Assembly: GCF_964340395.1 (NCBI RefSeq)
Contig: NC_135550.1
Location: 15,580,484 to 15,644,483 of the forward strand
Length of the DNA stretch: 64,000 nt
Source: Glandiceps talaboti
Taxonomy: Eukaryota; Hemichordata; Enteropneusta; Spengelidae
Direction: 5' to 3'
In this document: one piece after another, positions 61,199-64,000 of the stretch
How positions within the stretch are numbered: position 1 is the stretch's first letter
Layout: each line of letters begins with the position of its first letter
Notes under the pieces: model-generated
What the model was told of the DNA's origin: nothing
Databases searched by the model: none
Seen by the model: the letters and a program-made list of their open reading frames with translations, nothing else
Translations under genes and position numbers: made by a program

Positions 61199-61894
61199 TA
61201 GAGGAGAGGAAAATAACTGATATGCGAATTCTACTTTGAATCGATTCCAGACTCGAGGTTGTGTTTTTACGAGACAAGTTACCGTGTCCTATATTTCAGA
61301 TAAATACATAAGATTTAGACTTAAGTCCTTGGACTTTTATGAAAATCTTGTCAGAGTATCTTTACTGCTCGCGCAAAACATGAGGGTTAGGGCGTTGCTA
61401 CAAAAAAATGCTAGGTGATTTTACGTGGATGATAAGTGTGATAATAAAGCTGCAACTAGAACCTTTTAAAAGAACGTTTTGTTAGTTACAATAACTTATT
61501 ACTCGTAATATCGTACACCGTGAACAGTATTGCATCACTTGTGGGTAAAAGTATTTTTTTTATAGCTGTATACACATTAATCCAATCAAATCGATATTTG
61601 GGTCCGCACCCAAAAATCAGAGCCCTCATCAACGGCGATCATGATTTCAACCTGTTTCTTTACTGTTTATGGCTAATGTCGACCTCTGATTGACATGTAT
61701 AATGTCTAATCATTGGTATCTTAGCAATTTTCAGTGAATATGTTGTGGTTGTCTGATCTAAAAAATGATTCTATAGTTACAACTAAGTATAATTCTAATA
61801 TGTTGACAGATTTAAAACCGAGCTTTCGCTCAAGATTCAAACTTGCCACCACACTACGGATGGTTAATATTGACCACTAAGTAACAGATACAAT

Positions 61895-61896
61895 AT

Positions 61897-61975
<79 letters not shown>

Positions 61976-61976
61976 T
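61895..61976. repeat. (TTTA)n microsatellite
   Basis: About 20 perfect TTTA units. Confidence 0.97.
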
Positions 61977-62780
61977 GTAAATATATAACTGACCAATTTT
62001 AGTGAATACATCTGTTGTTATTTGATGAAAAAAAACGTCCCCGTTGCAGCTAGTACAGGACTGGTTTAGGCAAAACTATCTTCATAAAGTGCTAATGTAT
62101 CGTTTTGAAATTCAAAGTTGGAGCCTTTGTAACAGAGATCAATAGGACCCGGTCATTCTGTAAATGTTTCAATAGAACACAAGGACCTGAAACAGCGAAT
62201 TTAACTGTAACAATACGACACACCGTCAACGAGTAAACGTGTTTTATCTTACAATCCATACAGCCGAAATTTGACTTTGTTAAAAATATTCATGGATGGG
62301 ATAGAGACAATTAAATCATATACTATGATCTGAAATTATCTCCGAAAAACCCGTAAGTCATATACCGTACCAGTTTCTGAATCACCATGTGAGGGTGCAA
62401 AATGGCGACATCCCTCGAAGGGAAGTCTTGTGTTACTTATCTTCCGAAAAAAACAGCATTCAGTTTTAGATTTGATATCTTAAATGTGTCCCATCCAATG
62501 TCAAAATACATGGAGAGTATCAATGACAAAAATCATTACTAAGTTCAAGCCTATTTTGAAGAAACATGAAATTAAAAAAATTGTAGTACCATACTGGAGT
62601 GTACATGGTCATTGCATGTGCATAGTACACATAGTTCTAGTGGAGTGCACTTGGTGATACGGCGTATATCTTAGACTTTGTGTTGCACATGACCATTTCA
62701 CCCATAGCGACATTACCCAATTCAATGGTCTATGAATAGACACATGAAACAGAAAACAATATATGACAACACAGGTCAAC

Positions 62781-63050
62781 TCACTACACTACACTACACT
62801 ACACTACACTACACTACACTACACTACACTACACTACACTACACTACACTACACTACACTACACTATACTACACTACATTACACTACACTACACTACACT
62901 ACACTGCACTGCACTGCACTGCATCGCATCGCACCGCACCGCACCGCACCGCACCGCACCACACCACACCACACCACACCACACCACACCACACTACACT
63001 ACACCGCACACCACTACACCAGGCTACACTGCACTGCACTGTACTGCACT
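62781..63050. repeat. Pentanucleotide satellite CACTA with graded variants
   Basis: About 270 bp of 5-bp repeats. Long homogeneous CACTA comes first, then GCACT, GCATC, GCACC, ACACC, then back to CACTA and GCACT. The ordered domains show stepwise spread of unit variants. Reading frames here are artefacts. Confidence 0.97.
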
Positions 63051-63108
63051 AATTCTACATTTAATTCTACCCGAAAAGGTAATTATCTACAATCGAAATA
63101 GCACTCTT

Positions 63109-63300
63109 TCAAGCATTCTCGCAAACCAGAGCTGTTATTTCTTCCGGGAACTCTTGTAGGGCACGTAATGGACGGTGCCGTAAAAGAGGCCGTAGTTTGC
63201 GACGATGTCTTTCAAGATGTGTATCTGTTCCAGTTTTTTTTTCTGGCTCAGCTTCAGACGATGGTGGAGGTCCTTTCCTACTTCCATGAGACAACTCAAT
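63109..63300 (-). CDS. Candidate terminal exon, minus strand, basic protein tail
   Basis: About 62 codons read SHGSRKGPPPSSEAEPEKKT, then HLERHRRKLRPLLRHRPLRA, then LQEFPEEITALVCENA before TGA at 63109. An ATTAAA poly(A) variant lies about 45 nt further on (63058-63063). Upstream, a gag acceptor-like site near 63301 is weak. The arginine-rich, proline-containing text is protein-like, but I recognise no family and see no other exon in the last 700 bases. Confidence 0.35.
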   Translation of the reverse strand: MELSHGSRKGPPPSSEAEPEKKTGTDTHLERHRRKLRPLLRHRPLRALQEFPEEITALVCENA

Positions 63301-63301
63301 T

Positions 63302-64000
63302 GTTAGTCAGTCACCAATAATTTCAATGACTTGAAGAATGAAGGAATACCTGTGTGATCAACTCTACATTTTGACAAAAACATCATTGAACTTTATTCAA
63401 AAGAAGACCCATGGTACTAAGACAGTCTATGAATGGTGATAATGATTTGAAAAGGAAGCTCGTCTGTGGGCAGATCAATACGAATCGTTTACGTCGTTCC
63501 GGAAGTTCTTAACTACTATTTCACACATTTTGATGAGCCGCGATTTTTCGATTGTCATCATCAAAATCATATAATTGTATAATTGTAGTGAGAAGGGAAA
63601 CAATTATGTCGCTTATCGAAGCAACTGTAATATTGTATCTCTCCATGGAAGCTTTAAGTATAAGCGGTTATACTTCCGTCATCTCTCACAAAAACCCTTC
63701 AACTCTACAGGTTTCATAACACGAAGCATCATATACGTTTTGTGTTTAAAACTTGAGATTTGTCATCAGTTACAGTAACTATTGTCGATACACATTTTGT
63801 TGACGAATAACGTACGGTTTAAAGTCAAACTTTCACTCCCTACAATCTGTTTGACTGTATTTAAAATTTCCATCACATTGCTTAACACTTGGTTGGTTTT
63901 TAGGACAGTTTTAAATGAATGTTTTTAAAAAGTCAGTACGCAGTCCATGAAATAAATAAGAAATCCGAGCGCAAAGATTTAATTCGACATACATGGATGA
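63302..64000. other. No feature seen
   Basis: AT-rich sequence with only short chance reading frames (for example 63575-63778). I see no splice-supported exon, repeat or RNA gene. Confidence 0.5.

Noticed and set aside
62732-63101. Leu-His-Tyr-Thr-Thr repeat protein of about 110 residues
   Set aside because: Direct translation of the CACTA satellite.
1-64000. CRISPR arrays, bacterial-type operons, rRNA genes or intact tRNA genes
   Set aside because: No regular repeat-spacer structure, no ribosome-binding-site-led gene strings, no rRNA-like sequence and no complete A-box plus B-box cloverleaf were seen; the tandem repeats here are contiguous satellites and minisatellites.

Overview
This is an AT-rich animal (metazoan) genomic window. 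The protein-coding genes are split by GT-AG introns, mostly 0.2 to 4.5 kb. They are single-copy bilaterian families, set among many microsatellites, fold-back (MITE-like) elements, SINE fragments, a LINE remnant and a bivalve 'pearl'/Helentron-like tandem-repeat element. This combination suggests a marine invertebrate (a lophotrochozoan or an invertebrate deuterostome). The sequence alone does not let me name the species, and I see nothing bacterial or organellar.

Layout: (1) 3020-6488, plus strand: the last four coding exons of a BAHD1-type BAH-domain gene; its 5' part was not found and 1-3019 holds no exon I can support. (2) 6489-16029: about 9.5 kb without a recognisable intact gene; it contains microsatellites, a degraded unidentified coding remnant near 8.0-8.85 kb and a long CTAA/CTGA tetranucleotide array. 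(3) 16030-21406, plus strand: complete six-exon NAA20, the catalytic subunit of NatB, with a reverse-oriented LINE remnant in intron 1. (4) 24764-36656, minus strand: complete ten-exon gene for an 854-residue acidic, coiled-coil protein with UVR-like motifs, which I cannot name. (5) 37242-41965, plus strand: complete six-exon gene for a secreted or ER-lumenal JmjC (cupin-type) oxygenase, arranged head to head with gene 4 and possibly sharing its promoter. (6) 43417-45034: a 1.6-kb non-autonomous TTAA-flanked (piggyBac-like) DNA transposon. (7) 45353-48088, plus strand: complete four-exon CEP15/C3orf14 homologue; its last intron carries an 18-copy minisatellite and an abutting fold-back element. 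(8) 48.1-64 kb: largely gene-free, rich in repeats, with a few isolated exon-like islands (58.7, 59.6, 59.9 and 63.2 kb).

The genes do not form one pathway. They cover chromatin reading (BAHD1), N-terminal acetylation (NAA20), a centrosomal protein (CEP15), a lumenal oxygenase and an unknown coiled-coil protein. The most unusual material is the divergent coiled-coil/JmjC pair, a phase-matched candidate alternative first exon inside the JmjC gene, a tandemly duplicated exon relic in the coiled-coil gene, and an unusually dense set of distinct fold-back elements. I did not find a convincing new biological system. All exon boundaries are manual splice-site and reading-phase assignments, and family names are from recognition, not from searches.
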